Numbered from the stretch's first letter, positions 22,614 to 31,433 are shown. The stretch: DNA of 34,146 nt from an uncultured Collinsella sp. (GCA_900755005.1 CAAEEX010000089.1:1-34146), one strand, 5' to 3'. Notes: a model not told the origin generated them from the sequence alone. Numbers and translations: made by a program.

Positions 22614-22626
22614 TAAACGTTCACCT
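22614..22626 (+). promoter_or_regulatory. distal LacI-type operator upstream of the transporter
   Basis: TAAACGTTCACCT keeps the AACGTTCACC half of the operator with a weaker left half. Its centre is 120 bp upstream of the next operator. It may be an auxiliary site for DNA looping. Confidence 0.6.
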
Positions 22627-22731
22627 AATCGACCTCAAATTTAAACCCACTCAATACCCATGTAATCGTGATTTTTTTCAAGTCAGATGTCCGTTTAACG
22701 GCAAAAAACGACCGTTCAAGGATAATATACA

Positions 22732-22786
22732 AGTGAACGTTCACCTATCATATGCAATCGAGCATAATCTAGCTAAACGTTCACCC
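22732..22786 (+). promoter_or_regulatory. transporter promoter with two LacI-type operators
   Basis: AGTGAACGTTCACCT (22732-22746) and TAAACGTTCACC (22774-22785) have centres 40 bp apart. Between them lies CATAAT (22763-22768), exactly 17 bp after TTCACC (22740-22745), giving a full -35/-10 pair whose -35 is part of the operator. The layout matches those before uxaC and GH105. Confidence 0.8.
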
Positions 22787-22869
22787 TACGAGTGGGCGAT
22801 ATGCAGACAGACATCGGTATGGACTCCAATGTCTTGTTACAAGACAATCGAGAAAAGAGAGGGAGCTCG

Positions 22870-24429
22870 ATGACTAACAAGATCGGTAAAAAGCGCAAGA
22901 TCACATTCTGGACGCGCTTGGGCTTTGGTATGGGCGGCATGCTCAACTCCGGTGCCCTGAGCTTTACGCACAGCTACATGGTGCTGTTCCTGTCCACGGA
23001 GTGCGGTCTGTCCGCAGGCGAGGCTGCGCTGATCAGCTCGTTCGCCATCTATCTCAACGCCATTCTGTGCCCGCTCATGGGCTTTGTGGCCGATAACTTC
23101 TACGCTACTAAGATCGGCCGCATCTTTGGCCGCCGCCGTTTCTGGATCTTGCTGGCTATCCCGATGATGGTCGCCGAGCCGCTCATCTTTGTGGCTACGC
23201 CGTTTGGTTTCCCGTACTACTTTGTGTTGTACCTGATCTACAACGTCGCGTACACGTTCTGCACTGCCAACCTGTCGCCGCTTACCATCGAGATGACCGA
23301 CGACTTCAAGGAGCGTACGTACCTCACCGGCTACAAGCACCTCTTTGGTAACGCCGCCGGCTTCCTTATGGCAGCACTCGTCGGCTTTGGCTTTGGCACC
23401 TTCGGCGAGACCAACCCGTTCAGCTGCTTCATCATCGCTACGATCAATGCTTCGGTCATGGCAATCTCGCTGCTGTGCGTGTACCTGTCCACGTGGGAGC
23501 ACACCCCCGAGGAGGTCGCTCAGGAGAAGATTGAGAGCGTCGGCGAGGGTATCAAGAAGTTTTTCATCGACGTTATCTCTACCTTCCGCAACAAGTCCTT
23601 CCGCAAGGTCCTGTATGCGCAGGTCTCCACGAAGCTCGCCGCTGCCTGCTGGTCTGCGTGCCTGTCCTTCTTCATCGTCTACTGTCTGCAGATTCCTAAG
23701 TCCTACGAGTCCGTGATGGAGATGCCCGGCAAGGTCGTCGCTATCGTCTGCACCGCCATCTGGGTCGCCCTCATGGCCAAGAAGGGCTTCCACAAGTCTT
23801 GGTACCTGGCCAACGTCGGTTGCGCTGCGTGCATCATCGCCTACAACTACTTCGCCTTTGGTCAGATCAACGGCACCTCCACGGTCGCCATCGCCATGAT
23901 TGCCTACCCCATCATCTTCGCCATCTGGAAGTTCTTCTACGTTGGCTTCCAGTATCTGCCCGATGTTCTGCTCAACTACATCCCCGATGTCGATGAGCTC
24001 ATCACCCTGCGTCGCCGCGAGGGCATCTACAGCTCCGCTCAGCAGCTCTGCCAGCAGATTGCCCAGGCTGTTGCCGTCAACGTATGGGCTATCGTCCTTG
24101 CTGCCTCCGGCTTCATTCAGACCGCCGGCAACAGCGACGCCGTGACCCAGCCCGCCACCGTGCCTCTGTACATCTGCGGCTACATGCTCATCGGCTGCGC
24201 CGGCTTCTTCCTGCTCGCGGCCGTCCTTGCCCGCGGCATCAAGATCGACAAGGAGCAGTGCGACATCCTTTGCGACGAGATCCACCGTGTCAAGGAGGGT
24301 GGCAAGATGGCCGACGTCAAGCCCGAGGTCAAGGCGCTTTGCGAGGAGCTCTCCGGCTTTAAGTACGAGGACTGCTTTGCACACAACAATGTTGGCTTCC
24401 AGGACGGCAGCGTAATTCCCGCCGAGTAG
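22870..24429 (+). CDS. GPH-family (glycoside-pentoside-hexuronide) sugar:cation symporter
   Basis: A 519-residue polytopic membrane protein with about 12 hydrophobic segments. It contains the GPH/MFS cytoplasmic-loop motif IGRIFGRRRFWILL after the second to third segments, and a soluble C-terminal tail of about 70 residues. Within the LacI-controlled pectin cluster it most likely imports galacturonate or short, possibly unsaturated or esterified, galacturonides with a cation. I chose ATG 22870 because GAGGGAG lies just upstream; a GTG in the same frame at 22792 lies at the edge of the downstream operator. A terminator follows it, so the downstream GH28 gene may depend on readthrough or on its own promoter. 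The substrate is inferred from context only. Confidence 0.88.
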   Translation: MTNKIGKKRKITFWTRLGFGMGGMLNSGALSFTHSYMVLFLSTECGLSAGEAALISSFAIYLNAILCPLMGFVADNFYATKIGRIFGRRRFWILLAIPMMVAEPLIFVATPFGFPYYFVLYLIYNVAYTFCTANLSPLTIEMTDDFKERTYLTGYKHLFGNAAGFLMAALVGFGFGTFGETNPFSCFIIATINASVMAISLLCVYLSTWEHTPEEVAQEKIESVGEGIKKFFIDVISTFRNKSFRKVLYAQVSTKLAAACWSACLSFFIVYCLQIPKSYESVMEMPGKVVAIVCTAIWVALMAKKGFHKSWYLANVGCAACIIAYNYFAFGQINGTSTVAIAMIAYPIIFAIWKFFYVGFQYLPDVLLNYIPDVDELITLRRREGIYSSAQQLCQQIAQAVAVNVWAIVLAASGFIQTAGNSDAVTQPATVPLYICGYMLIGCAGFFLLAAVLARGIKIDKEQCDILCDEIHRVKEGGKMADVKPEVKALCEELSGFKYEDCFAHNNVGFQDGSVIPAE

Positions 24430-24452
24430 GGCAGGCGCATCGTCCAAACCAC

Positions 24453-24498
24453 AGGGCCGTGCCACCGGAGATCCACCGGCGGGTACGGCCCTTTTTTA
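24453..24498 (+). terminator. intrinsic terminator after the transporter gene
   Basis: AGGGCCGT (24453-24460) pairs with ACGGCCCT (24485-24492), extended by a weaker GC-rich stem, and is followed by TTTTTT. Confidence 0.8.
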
Positions 24499-24543
24499 AA
24501 AACGAGTAGTATGAACTTCTGATTACATTTGAGGGAGAGACCC

Positions 24544-26139
24544 ATGGAGACGAACGTTATCTGGCGCAATGCCCGCGCGGCCGTTATCGAGCTCGACGAT
24601 GGCGGCTACTTTACCTGTGCCGATACGTGGGAGATCTTTGTCAACGATGAGCCCGCCGGTACCACGAATACGGTCGAGACCTATGTCGATGGCCTGACCC
24701 CCGGCAAGCGCAACCTGATCCGCTTTGTCTGCGGCGAGCGCGAGTTGAGCGTAGGCGTCACCACGCCGGCGGAGCCCTTTACCATCAACGTTCGCGACTG
24801 CGGCGCCAAGGGCGATGCCGAGCACGATGACACCACCAACATTCAGGCTGCCATCATGGCCTGCCCCAAGGGCGGGCGCGTGCTGATCCCCGCCGGCAAC
24901 TACCGCATCAAGTCCCTCTTCCTTAAGAGCAATATCAACATCGAGCTTGCCGAGGGCGCGGTGCTGCTGGCCCGTCACGACCGCGCGGCGCTTGCCTACA
25001 TTCCGGGCACGGTCACGGGCGATGAGGGCGCCGGGTATGCTGGCACCGACATGCTGCCCCTGGGCCGCTGGGAAGGCGAGAGCTTTTCGACCTACTGTTC
25101 GACCTTTACGGGCCTGAGCGTGCACGACGTGTGCATCTATGGCCGCGGCGCCATCGACGGCCAGACCGATTTTGCCGAGGACAACTGGTGGAACAAGGAC
25201 TTTAAGAACATCTTCCGTCCCGAGGAGGGCCGCGAGGTCGCCCGCCCGCGCATGATTTTCCTGTCCGAGTGCGAAAACGTGAGCCTTGCCGGCTTTACCG
25301 TGCGCAACAGCCCGGCGTGGAATATCCATCCCATTCTGTGCGAGCACGTCGATGCCCTGTGCTTGTCCATCGAGGGTCCCAAGAACTCCCACAACACCGA
25401 CGGTTTCGATCCCGAGAGCTGCGGTTTTGTCCGCATCCTTGGCTGTCAGTTCTCGGTGGGCGACGACTGCATCGCCATCAAGAGCGGCAAACTGGGCATC
25501 GAGCCCGAGCTTCGTCCCGCCACGCACGACGTGCTGATCTCGCACTGCTACATGCACGACGGCCACGGCGCCGTGGTGCTGGGATCCGAGGCCGCCGGCG
25601 GCATCAAGGACCTCACCGTGAGCAAGTGCCTCTTTGAGCGCACCGACCGCGGCCTGCGCGTCAAGACACGCCGCGGACGCGGCAAGGACGCCGTCAACGA
25701 GGGCATCACCTTCGAGCACATTCGCATGGATAAGGTGCTCACGCCCTTCGTGGTCAACTCGTTCTACTTCTGCGACAGGGACGGCAAGACCGACTACGTG
25801 CAGTCTCGCGAGGCGCTGCCCGTCGACGACCGTACGCCCGGCTTTGGCGCCACGACGTTTTGCGATATCGAGGCCACCAACTGCCATGCGGCCGCGGCCT
25901 ATATCACGGGCCTTCCCGAGAGCAAGGTGACGCGCCTGACGTTCCAGGATGTCCATGTGACCTTTGCCGCCGATGCCGAGCCCTTTGTGCCGGCCATGGC
26001 CTGCGGCGTGGAGCCCATGGTGCGCCAGGGCATCATCGCGCAGAACGTGAAAGTCCTCGACCTGCAGAACGTGCGCATCGAGGGTCAGGATGGCGACGAG
26101 CTGCAGCTGCAAAACGTCGACAAGGTTATCCGCGCGTAG
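24544..26139 (+). CDS. GH28 polygalacturonase, probably cytoplasmic
   Basis: Glycoside hydrolase family 28 enzyme that cleaves alpha-1,4-galacturonan chains, by family an endo- or exo-polygalacturonase. The 531-residue protein has a roughly 80-residue N-terminal beta-rich domain, then the right-handed beta-helix opening with VRDCGAKGDAEHDDTTNIQAA. All four GH28 active-site motifs are present: NTDGFD (284-289), GDDCIAIKSG (from 306), GHG (340-342) and RVK (372-374). There is no signal peptide, so it should act inside the cell on imported oligosaccharides, which favours an exo mode. The start ATG 24544 follows GAGGGAGAG. It lies between the transporter and the pectin esterase gene. Confidence 0.93.
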   Translation: METNVIWRNARAAVIELDDGGYFTCADTWEIFVNDEPAGTTNTVETYVDGLTPGKRNLIRFVCGERELSVGVTTPAEPFTINVRDCGAKGDAEHDDTTNIQAAIMACPKGGRVLIPAGNYRIKSLFLKSNINIELAEGAVLLARHDRAALAYIPGTVTGDEGAGYAGTDMLPLGRWEGESFSTYCSTFTGLSVHDVCIYGRGAIDGQTDFAEDNWWNKDFKNIFRPEEGREVARPRMIFLSECENVSLAGFTVRNSPAWNIHPILCEHVDALCLSIEGPKNSHNTDGFDPESCGFVRILGCQFSVGDDCIAIKSGKLGIEPELRPATHDVLISHCYMHDGHGAVVLGSEAAGGIKDLTVSKCLFERTDRGLRVKTRRGRGKDAVNEGITFEHIRMDKVLTPFVVNSFYFCDRDGKTDYVQSREALPVDDRTPGFGATTFCDIEATNCHAAAAYITGLPESKVTRLTFQDVHVTFAADAEPFVPAMACGVEPMVRQGIIAQNVKVLDLQNVRIEGQDGDELQLQNVDKVIRA

Positions 26140-26176
26140 GGTAGTGCTCCTGCACAAGTGAATACGGCATGTTGAG

Positions 26177-26212
26177 GCGTGCGACGGTCGGGTCTGCCCG
26201 GCTGTCGCACGC
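26177..26212 (+). other. stem-loop between GH28 and the esterase gene
   Basis: A 16-bp stem (26177-26192 / 26197-26212, starting GCGTGCGAC, with two G-U pairs) closes a TCTG loop. No U-tract follows, so it may modulate rather than end transcription. Confidence 0.6.
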
Positions 26213-26270
26213 AATCTATAGGTGCCGGTATTGCATGGTGAGTGTTCTGTGACAGAAAGCGTAATGACAG

Positions 26271-28436
26271 ATGAGTGGTAAAGAGCAGCTCTTTGAGGTA
26301 TCGCTCGAACGCGAAGGCGCGTATCGCAGCATTTCGGCGGCGCTCGAGGCGGCGGAGCGGTGTGTGCCCGATGCGACCGTGCCGGTGCGCGTGCTGGTGG
26401 CGCCGGGCGAGTATCGCGAGCAGGTCGAAATTCGTCGTCCGCATGTGACGCTTGAGGGCGAGACCGCCGACAGCGTGCGTATCGTGGGCGGCCTGGGCGC
26501 CAAGATGCCTTCGGAAGACGGTAGCGGCCAGGATGGAAGACTCGGCACCTTCCGTACGTATACGGTGCTGGTCGATGCCGACGACGTGACGCTTGCGGGC
26601 CTAACGATCGAAAACGATGCCGGTGACGGTCGCGAGGTCGGCCAGGCGATTGCCCTGTATGCCGACGGCGACCGCCTAGTGGTCGATACCTGCCGCATCC
26701 TGGGCCATCAGGACACGCTCTTTTTGGGGCCGCTGCCGCCGCACGAGGCCAAGCCGGGCGGCTTTATAGGCCCCAAGCAGTTCGCCCCGCGCCGGGTGGG
26801 GCGGCAGTATTTTCGACGTTGCCGGATCGAGGGCGATGTCGACTTTATCTTTGGCGGCGCGCATGCCTACTTTGAGGGGTGTGAGATTCGCTCGCTCAAC
26901 CGCGATATGGATGTCAACGGGTATGTAACGGCAGCCTCCACGCCTCAGGGCGAGCCGTACGGATTTGTGTTTCATGGCTGTTCGTTTACAGCCGATGAGG
27001 GCATTGCCCCCGGATCGGTCTATCTGGGTCGTCCATGGCGCGAGTGGGCCCAGACCGTTTTGCTCGAATGCTGGCTGGGCCCCCATATTTCACTCGAGGG
27101 TTGGTGGGATTGGAATAAGCCAGCGGCACATGACGGCACCCTGTATGCCGGCGGTGCCCTGTTTGGCCCGGCGGGTGATACTGCCGCTTGGGTGCCGTGG
27201 GCGCATTGCCTGACCGGTCAGGATTCCGAACGCTATGCGCGTGACCGAGTGCTTGCCGGCACGGATGGTTGGGATCCCGAGGGCGGCGACGGTGATGCGG
27301 TAGAGACGGCCGGGCTATCTGCCAATGGCCGCACCGTGCACATCGAGACGTACTACGAGGACGAGCCTGCGCTGCGCGCCCGACTGAAGCGCGAAGGGCG
27401 CTCGGCCGCATTTACGGGCAAGACTCCCACAGACTTTGAGGCATGGAAGGCTGCGACCAGGACTCGTCTGTACGATATTTTGGGTCTTTCGCTTATGGAC
27501 CGCGCCCCGATTGAGATTCGTGAACTCAATCGCGTGCGGGTTGCCGGCAGCATCGTGCGTACTCATGCGGTGTTGCAGGTTGAGCACGATGTGTGGATGC
27601 CGTTTTACCTGTTGGAGCCGTCCCGCCCCAAGCTTGACGAGCGGGGACTCAAGCGCTGTTATATCTGCCCACATGGTCACCAGGGGGCGGGTGCTGCAAG
27701 CATAGCCGGCGTTGTGGGCGTGCCGGCGGTCGATGATGCCGTGCGTAAGTTCAATTACGACTACGGTCTGCGTTTGGCACGCATGGGTTACGTGACCGTC
27801 TGCCCCGACGCGCGCGGCTGGGGATACCGTCGTGACTGGAAGGGTCAGGGCGATGACGAGAACAGCTACCTGCGCGGTACGTGCCTGAATCAGGCACGTA
27901 TGGCCGAGCCACTGGGTCTTACGGTCGCGGGCCTCAACGTCTGGGACAACATGCGCTTGATCGATTACTTGGAGGCGCGCGGCGACATTGCCATGGATGA
28001 CCTGGGTTGCTTTGGTTTTTCGGGTGGCGGCTACATGACGTTGTACCTGGCCGCACTCGACCCGCGTGTGCGCAAGGCGTTTGTCTCGGGCTATCTGTAC
28101 GGTGTCGACGATTCGCTGCTGCATCTCAATGGCAATTGCAGCTGCAACTACACACCCGGACTTTGGCGCTTACTCGACATGGGCGATATTGCCTCGCTCA
28201 TCGCGCCGCATCCGCTGCTGGTGCAAAGCTGCGAAGAGGATCATCTGAACGGTTCGCGCGGGCTGAAAAATGTTGACGAGCAGCTCGAGATCGTGCGCGA
28301 TGCCTACAAGTTGCTGGGTCGCAGAGATGGCCTGCGGCACGAGGTGTGTCCGGGTGAACACCATCTGGGCGTGGCACATCTTGCCGAGGATATCGAATGG
28401 CTCGATTCGCACGTTGCGGAATGCGCCCGTGCATAG
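26271..28436 (+). CDS. fused pectin methylesterase (CE8) and alpha/beta-hydrolase esterase
   Basis: A 721-residue two-domain enzyme. Residues 1 to about 350 form a CE8 pectinesterase beta-helix that removes methyl esters from galacturonate. Its active site is complete: GHQDTLF with Q147, GDVDFIFGG with D189 and D191, GYVTAAST, and LGRPWREW with R254. Residues from about 370 to the end form an alpha/beta-hydrolase: nucleophile in GFSGGG (S584), probable acid in CEEDHLNGS (about 662) and His in GEHHLG (697 or 698). The fold resembles acetyl-xylan-esterase-like hydrolases, so deacetylation of pectin is a reasonable guess. No signal peptide is seen. The ribosome-binding site before ATG 26271 is weak. 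The fusion would let one protein strip both ester types from imported oligosaccharides. Confidence 0.9.
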   Translation: MSGKEQLFEVSLEREGAYRSISAALEAAERCVPDATVPVRVLVAPGEYREQVEIRRPHVTLEGETADSVRIVGGLGAKMPSEDGSGQDGRLGTFRTYTVLVDADDVTLAGLTIENDAGDGREVGQAIALYADGDRLVVDTCRILGHQDTLFLGPLPPHEAKPGGFIGPKQFAPRRVGRQYFRRCRIEGDVDFIFGGAHAYFEGCEIRSLNRDMDVNGYVTAASTPQGEPYGFVFHGCSFTADEGIAPGSVYLGRPWREWAQTVLLECWLGPHISLEGWWDWNKPAAHDGTLYAGGALFGPAGDTAAWVPWAHCLTGQDSERYARDRVLAGTDGWDPEGGDGDAVETAGLSANGRTVHIETYYEDEPALRARLKREGRSAAFTGKTPTDFEAWKAATRTRLYDILGLSLMDRAPIEIRELNRVRVAGSIVRTHAVLQVEHDVWMPFYLLEPSRPKLDERGLKRCYICPHGHQGAGAASIAGVVGVPAVDDAVRKFNYDYGLRLARMGYVTVCPDARGWGYRRDWKGQGDDENSYLRGTCLNQARMAEPLGLTVAGLNVWDNMRLIDYLEARGDIAMDDLGCFGFSGGGYMTLYLAALDPRVRKAFVSGYLYGVDDSLLHLNGNCSCNYTPGLWRLLDMGDIASLIAPHPLLVQSCEEDHLNGSRGLKNVDEQLEIVRDAYKLLGRRDGLRHEVCPGEHHLGVAHLAEDIEWLDSHVAECARA

Positions 28437-28505
28437 CCCCTCGGCATGCTGCGAAGAAACGGTACGTTCCTGTATGACCGCCGATGGGCGGATGAGGAGA
28501 AGATT

Positions 28506-29174
28506 ATGGAAACGAAGAGTTTGAGTGAATCGACCATTTGCTGCTTTGGCGACTCAACGACCTGGGGCGACAACGGCTGCGGTGGGGGAGGCAACGACAT
28601 CTCGTGGACCTCGCATCTGGGCACGCTGCTGGGAGGCGCGGTCGTCGAGAACTTTGGCATCAAGGGTTCGCGTATCGCCATCAAGGCCGACCGCACCGAT
28701 TCGTTTGTCGAGCGCCTAGACGGCATCGATGATGCGGCGGATATCTACATTGTCTTTGGCGGCGTCAACGATTTTAGCCGCAATGTGCCGCTCGGCGAGT
28801 TGGGCAGCACCGATGTGCATGAGTTCTATGGTGCGGTCGACTATCTGATTCGAACCATCACGGCGCGCTCGCCCCAGGCAAGGCTCGTGTTTATGACGCC
28901 GTGCAAGACGAGCGGCAAGCACGAGAAGGATATCCCGGCAAGCAACGAGGCCAACCATCTGGGCCTGACACAAGACGTCTATGTGCAGGCGATGCTGGAG
29001 GTTTGCGACCGTTACTCGGTGCCGGTGATCGACCTCTATGCGCAAAGCGGCATCAGTCCGTTTTTGCCGGAGCACCGCGCGCTCTACATGCCGGACGGTC
29101 TGCATTACAGCCCTGCCGGCTATGAGCGCCTGGCGCATCGCATCGCCGCGGGGCTTACCGCCGTTTGCCGTTAA
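28506..29174 (+). CDS. SGNH/GDSL-family esterase
   Basis: A 222-residue SGNH hydrolase. Block I is CCFGDSTTWG with catalytic Ser17, block II includes NFGIKGS, block III is GGVND (85-89) with the oxyanion Asn88, and block V is DGLHYS with D197 and H200. In this cluster it is probably a carbohydrate acetylesterase, by analogy with rhamnogalacturonan acetylesterases of the same fold. No signal peptide is visible. The start ATG 28506 follows GAGGAGAAG; it begins 69 bases after the CE8 fusion gene and is probably co-transcribed with it. The substrate is inferred from context. Confidence 0.88.
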   Translation: METKSLSESTICCFGDSTTWGDNGCGGGGNDISWTSHLGTLLGGAVVENFGIKGSRIAIKADRTDSFVERLDGIDDAADIYIVFGGVNDFSRNVPLGELGSTDVHEFYGAVDYLIRTITARSPQARLVFMTPCKTSGKHEKDIPASNEANHLGLTQDVYVQAMLEVCDRYSVPVIDLYAQSGISPFLPEHRALYMPDGLHYSPAGYERLAHRIAAGLTAVCR

Positions 29175-29187
29175 AAGTCTGCCGTTT

Positions 29188-29254
29188 ACGGGGATTATAG
29201 GGTTAACGTTCACCATATAATCCCCGTTCGCGTTACATTAGGTTAACGTTCACC
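29188..29254 (+). promoter_or_regulatory. GH105 promoter with two LacI-type operators, one inside a palindrome
   Basis: GGTTAACGTTCACC occurs at 29201-29214 and again at 29241-29254, with centres 40 bp apart. The first copy is the loop of a perfect 12-bp palindrome, ACGGGGATTATA (29188-29199) / TATAATCCCCGT (29216-29227). TTCACC (29209-29214) could be a -35, with TACATT (29234-29239) as a -10. TATAAT at 29216-29221 is an alternative -10. Confidence 0.75.
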
Positions 29255-29280
29255 CATCAATAACGTCAGAGGGGACAGCA

Positions 29281-30519
29281 ATGGGCTGCAATCAGATTCT
29301 GGACCGCTATATCGAGCAGTTGATCGAGACCTCTACGCCGCAGGCGCCGGCCTGGAACATCGAAAAGCTCCGTGCAGGCAAGGAGAACACCTGGAACTAT
29401 ATCGATGGCTGCATGATCAAGGCGCTCATCGAGCTGTACGAGATCACGGGTGAGCAGCGCTACCTGACCTTTGCCGACGACTACATCGACTTTTTTGTCC
29501 AGGAAGACGGCACCATCAAGCACTACAAGCCCGAGGAGTACAACCTCGACAACGTCAACGCGGGCAAGACCCTCTATAAGCTCTACGATTTGGTGGGCAA
29601 GCCCAAATACCGCGCCGCCATGGACACCATTTACCGCCAGCTCGAGACCCAGCCGCGCACCAAAGAGGGCGTGTTTTGGCACAAGGCAGTCTATCCCAAC
29701 CAGATCTGGCTCGACGGCATGTATATGGCGCAGCCGTTCTATATGCAGTACGAACTGAGCTTCCACAACCGTCGCGCCTGCTCGGATAGCTTCCATATGT
29801 TTCAGGTCGTGCACGATCTGATGCGCAACCCGCTCAACGGTCTGTACTACCACGCCTACGACGCGAGCCGCAAGCAGTTCTGGTGCGATCCGGTCACCGG
29901 CCTTTCGGCCAACTTCTGGCTGCGCGCCGAGGGTTGGTTTGCCATGGCGCTCATCGATACCTGGGAGCTCATGCCGCCCTCGATGTCGGCCGAGAAGGAC
30001 GAGATCCGCAAGATGTTCCACGACCTGATCGACGCCATGCTGCCGTATCAGGATGAGAAGACCGGCATGTGGCACCAGGTTATCAACCTGCCCAACATCG
30101 CCCCCAACTATCTGGAGGAGAGCGGCAGCGCCATCTTTGCCAATGCCATCATGAAGGGCGTGCGCTTGGGCGTGCTGGGCGAGCGTTATTACCAGTATGG
30201 CCGTCGTGCCTTCGATGGTATCTGCGAGACCTGCCTGTCCGAGCATGATGGGCAGCTGGCGCTCGACAACATCTGCCTAGTCGCGGGCCTGGGCAACACC
30301 ACGCACCGCGAGGGTACCTTTGGCTACTACATGAGCGAGCCTATCGTCAAAAACGACGCGAAGGGCGTGGCGCCGCTGGTGCTGGCCTATATCGAGACCA
30401 TGCACCACGACAAGCTGGCCGGCAAGCGCGATCCGCTGGCCCCCTCGGGTGTGTGCTCCATCGAGGACCCGTTTGGCGGATACACCCCGGGTATCAACGC
30501 TTGCAAGGGATGTGAATAG
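29281..30519 (+). CDS. GH105 unsaturated rhamnogalacturonyl hydrolase
   Basis: Removes the unsaturated galacturonate residue from the non-reducing end of rhamnogalacturonan or galacturonan oligosaccharides made by lyases. The 412-residue protein has the (alpha/alpha)6-barrel pattern of the YteR/YesR family. Conserved blocks are NAGKTLYKLYD, WLDGMYMAQPF (catalytic Asp145, equivalent to YteR Asp143), WLRAEGWFAMALID and LEESGSAIFANAIMKG. The C-terminal extension ends in KGCE. No signal peptide is present, so it acts in the cytoplasm. The start ATG follows AGAGGGGAC. It heads the third operator-controlled unit of the cluster. Confidence 0.94.
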   Translation: MGCNQILDRYIEQLIETSTPQAPAWNIEKLRAGKENTWNYIDGCMIKALIELYEITGEQRYLTFADDYIDFFVQEDGTIKHYKPEEYNLDNVNAGKTLYKLYDLVGKPKYRAAMDTIYRQLETQPRTKEGVFWHKAVYPNQIWLDGMYMAQPFYMQYELSFHNRRACSDSFHMFQVVHDLMRNPLNGLYYHAYDASRKQFWCDPVTGLSANFWLRAEGWFAMALIDTWELMPPSMSAEKDEIRKMFHDLIDAMLPYQDEKTGMWHQVINLPNIAPNYLEESGSAIFANAIMKGVRLGVLGERYYQYGRRAFDGICETCLSEHDGQLALDNICLVAGLGNTTHREGTFGYYMSEPIVKNDAKGVAPLVLAYIETMHHDKLAGKRDPLAPSGVCSIEDPFGGYTPGINACKGCE

Positions 30520-30520
30520 C

Positions 30521-31426
30521 GTGGGGGCCATTACTCCGGGCGTGCGCCTGCACGACCTTCCGCAGGGAACGGTCGAGGAGCGTATTCGCATGGCGGGCGA
30601 GCTGGGCTTTTCGTGCATCCAGCTGCCGAGCAAGGTGCTCTATAAGTCGATGGGCATCAACCGCTTGGGCCTTACGCGCGAGCTTGCCGACCACCTGCGC
30701 GCGGTGCTCGACGAGGCAGGCGTTTCGGTCGCTGTTTTCGGCTGCTATAAAAACTTGGCGACTCCCGACCGCCAACAGCTTATGGACAACTTTGCCGAGT
30801 ACGAGGCATGCCTGAACTTTGCCAAGATGCTCGGCGGCTGTCCGGTGGGCACCGAGACCGGTCGTCCCAATGTGCAGAACGCCGTAGCGGACGACCGCAT
30901 GACCGATGAGGCGCTCGATGCGTTTGTTGAGGGTCTCAAATATGTCTGCACGCGCGCCGAGGCCATGGGCGGGCAGATTTTGATCGAGCCCGGCTGGAAC
31001 GAGACGGTTAACACGCCCCAGCGGTGCCGCGAGGTGCTCGAGCGCGTGCCGAGCGCGGCACTCGGCGTGATTTACGACCCGGTGTCGCTGCTACACCCCA
31101 GCGTTGTCGGCGAGGCGCAGGAGATTACGTCGCACATGCTCTATCTGTGCGGCAGCAAGGTTCGCGTGCTGCATGCCAAGGACTACGAGGTCGTGAACAA
31201 CGAGGATGAGGCCGGCTGGTGCGACGGCACGGGCTCGCGCCTGGTATGCCATGGCGTGGGCGAGACGGGCCGTTACGACTTTGAGCCCATCGTCGCCTGG
31301 GCCGCTGCTGCCTGCCCGGGCATTCCGTGTGTGGTCGAGAACAGCGTGCCGGCGACGGCGGCCGGCTGCTTGACGACGCTCAAGCGTATGTCTGCCCGTT
31401 GCGAAGGCGCGCATCGGGAGATGTAG
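30521..31426 (+). CDS. sugar phosphate isomerase/epimerase-like TIM-barrel protein
   Basis: A 301-residue protein of the xylose-isomerase-like (AP endonuclease 2) superfamily. Likely metal ligands lie in ILIEPGWNET (Glu), GVIYDPVSLLHP (Asp/His), VLHAKDYEV (His/Asp) and CVVENSV (Glu). The reaction cannot be named from sequence. In this context it may isomerise or epimerise a uronate or the unsaturated keto-sugar released by GH105, a job otherwise done by KduI-type enzymes. GTG 30521 starts one base after the GH105 stop with AAGGGA 10 bases upstream; GTG 30512 is an alternative that overlaps the GH105 stop. Translation is probably coupled to GH105. Confidence 0.83.
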   Translation: MGAITPGVRLHDLPQGTVEERIRMAGELGFSCIQLPSKVLYKSMGINRLGLTRELADHLRAVLDEAGVSVAVFGCYKNLATPDRQQLMDNFAEYEACLNFAKMLGGCPVGTETGRPNVQNAVADDRMTDEALDAFVEGLKYVCTRAEAMGGQILIEPGWNETVNTPQRCREVLERVPSAALGVIYDPVSLLHPSVVGEAQEITSHMLYLCGSKVRVLHAKDYEVVNNEDEAGWCDGTGSRLVCHGVGETGRYDFEPIVAWAAAACPGIPCVVENSVPATAAGCLTTLKRMSARCEGAHREM

Positions 31427-31433
31427 CGTGGCT

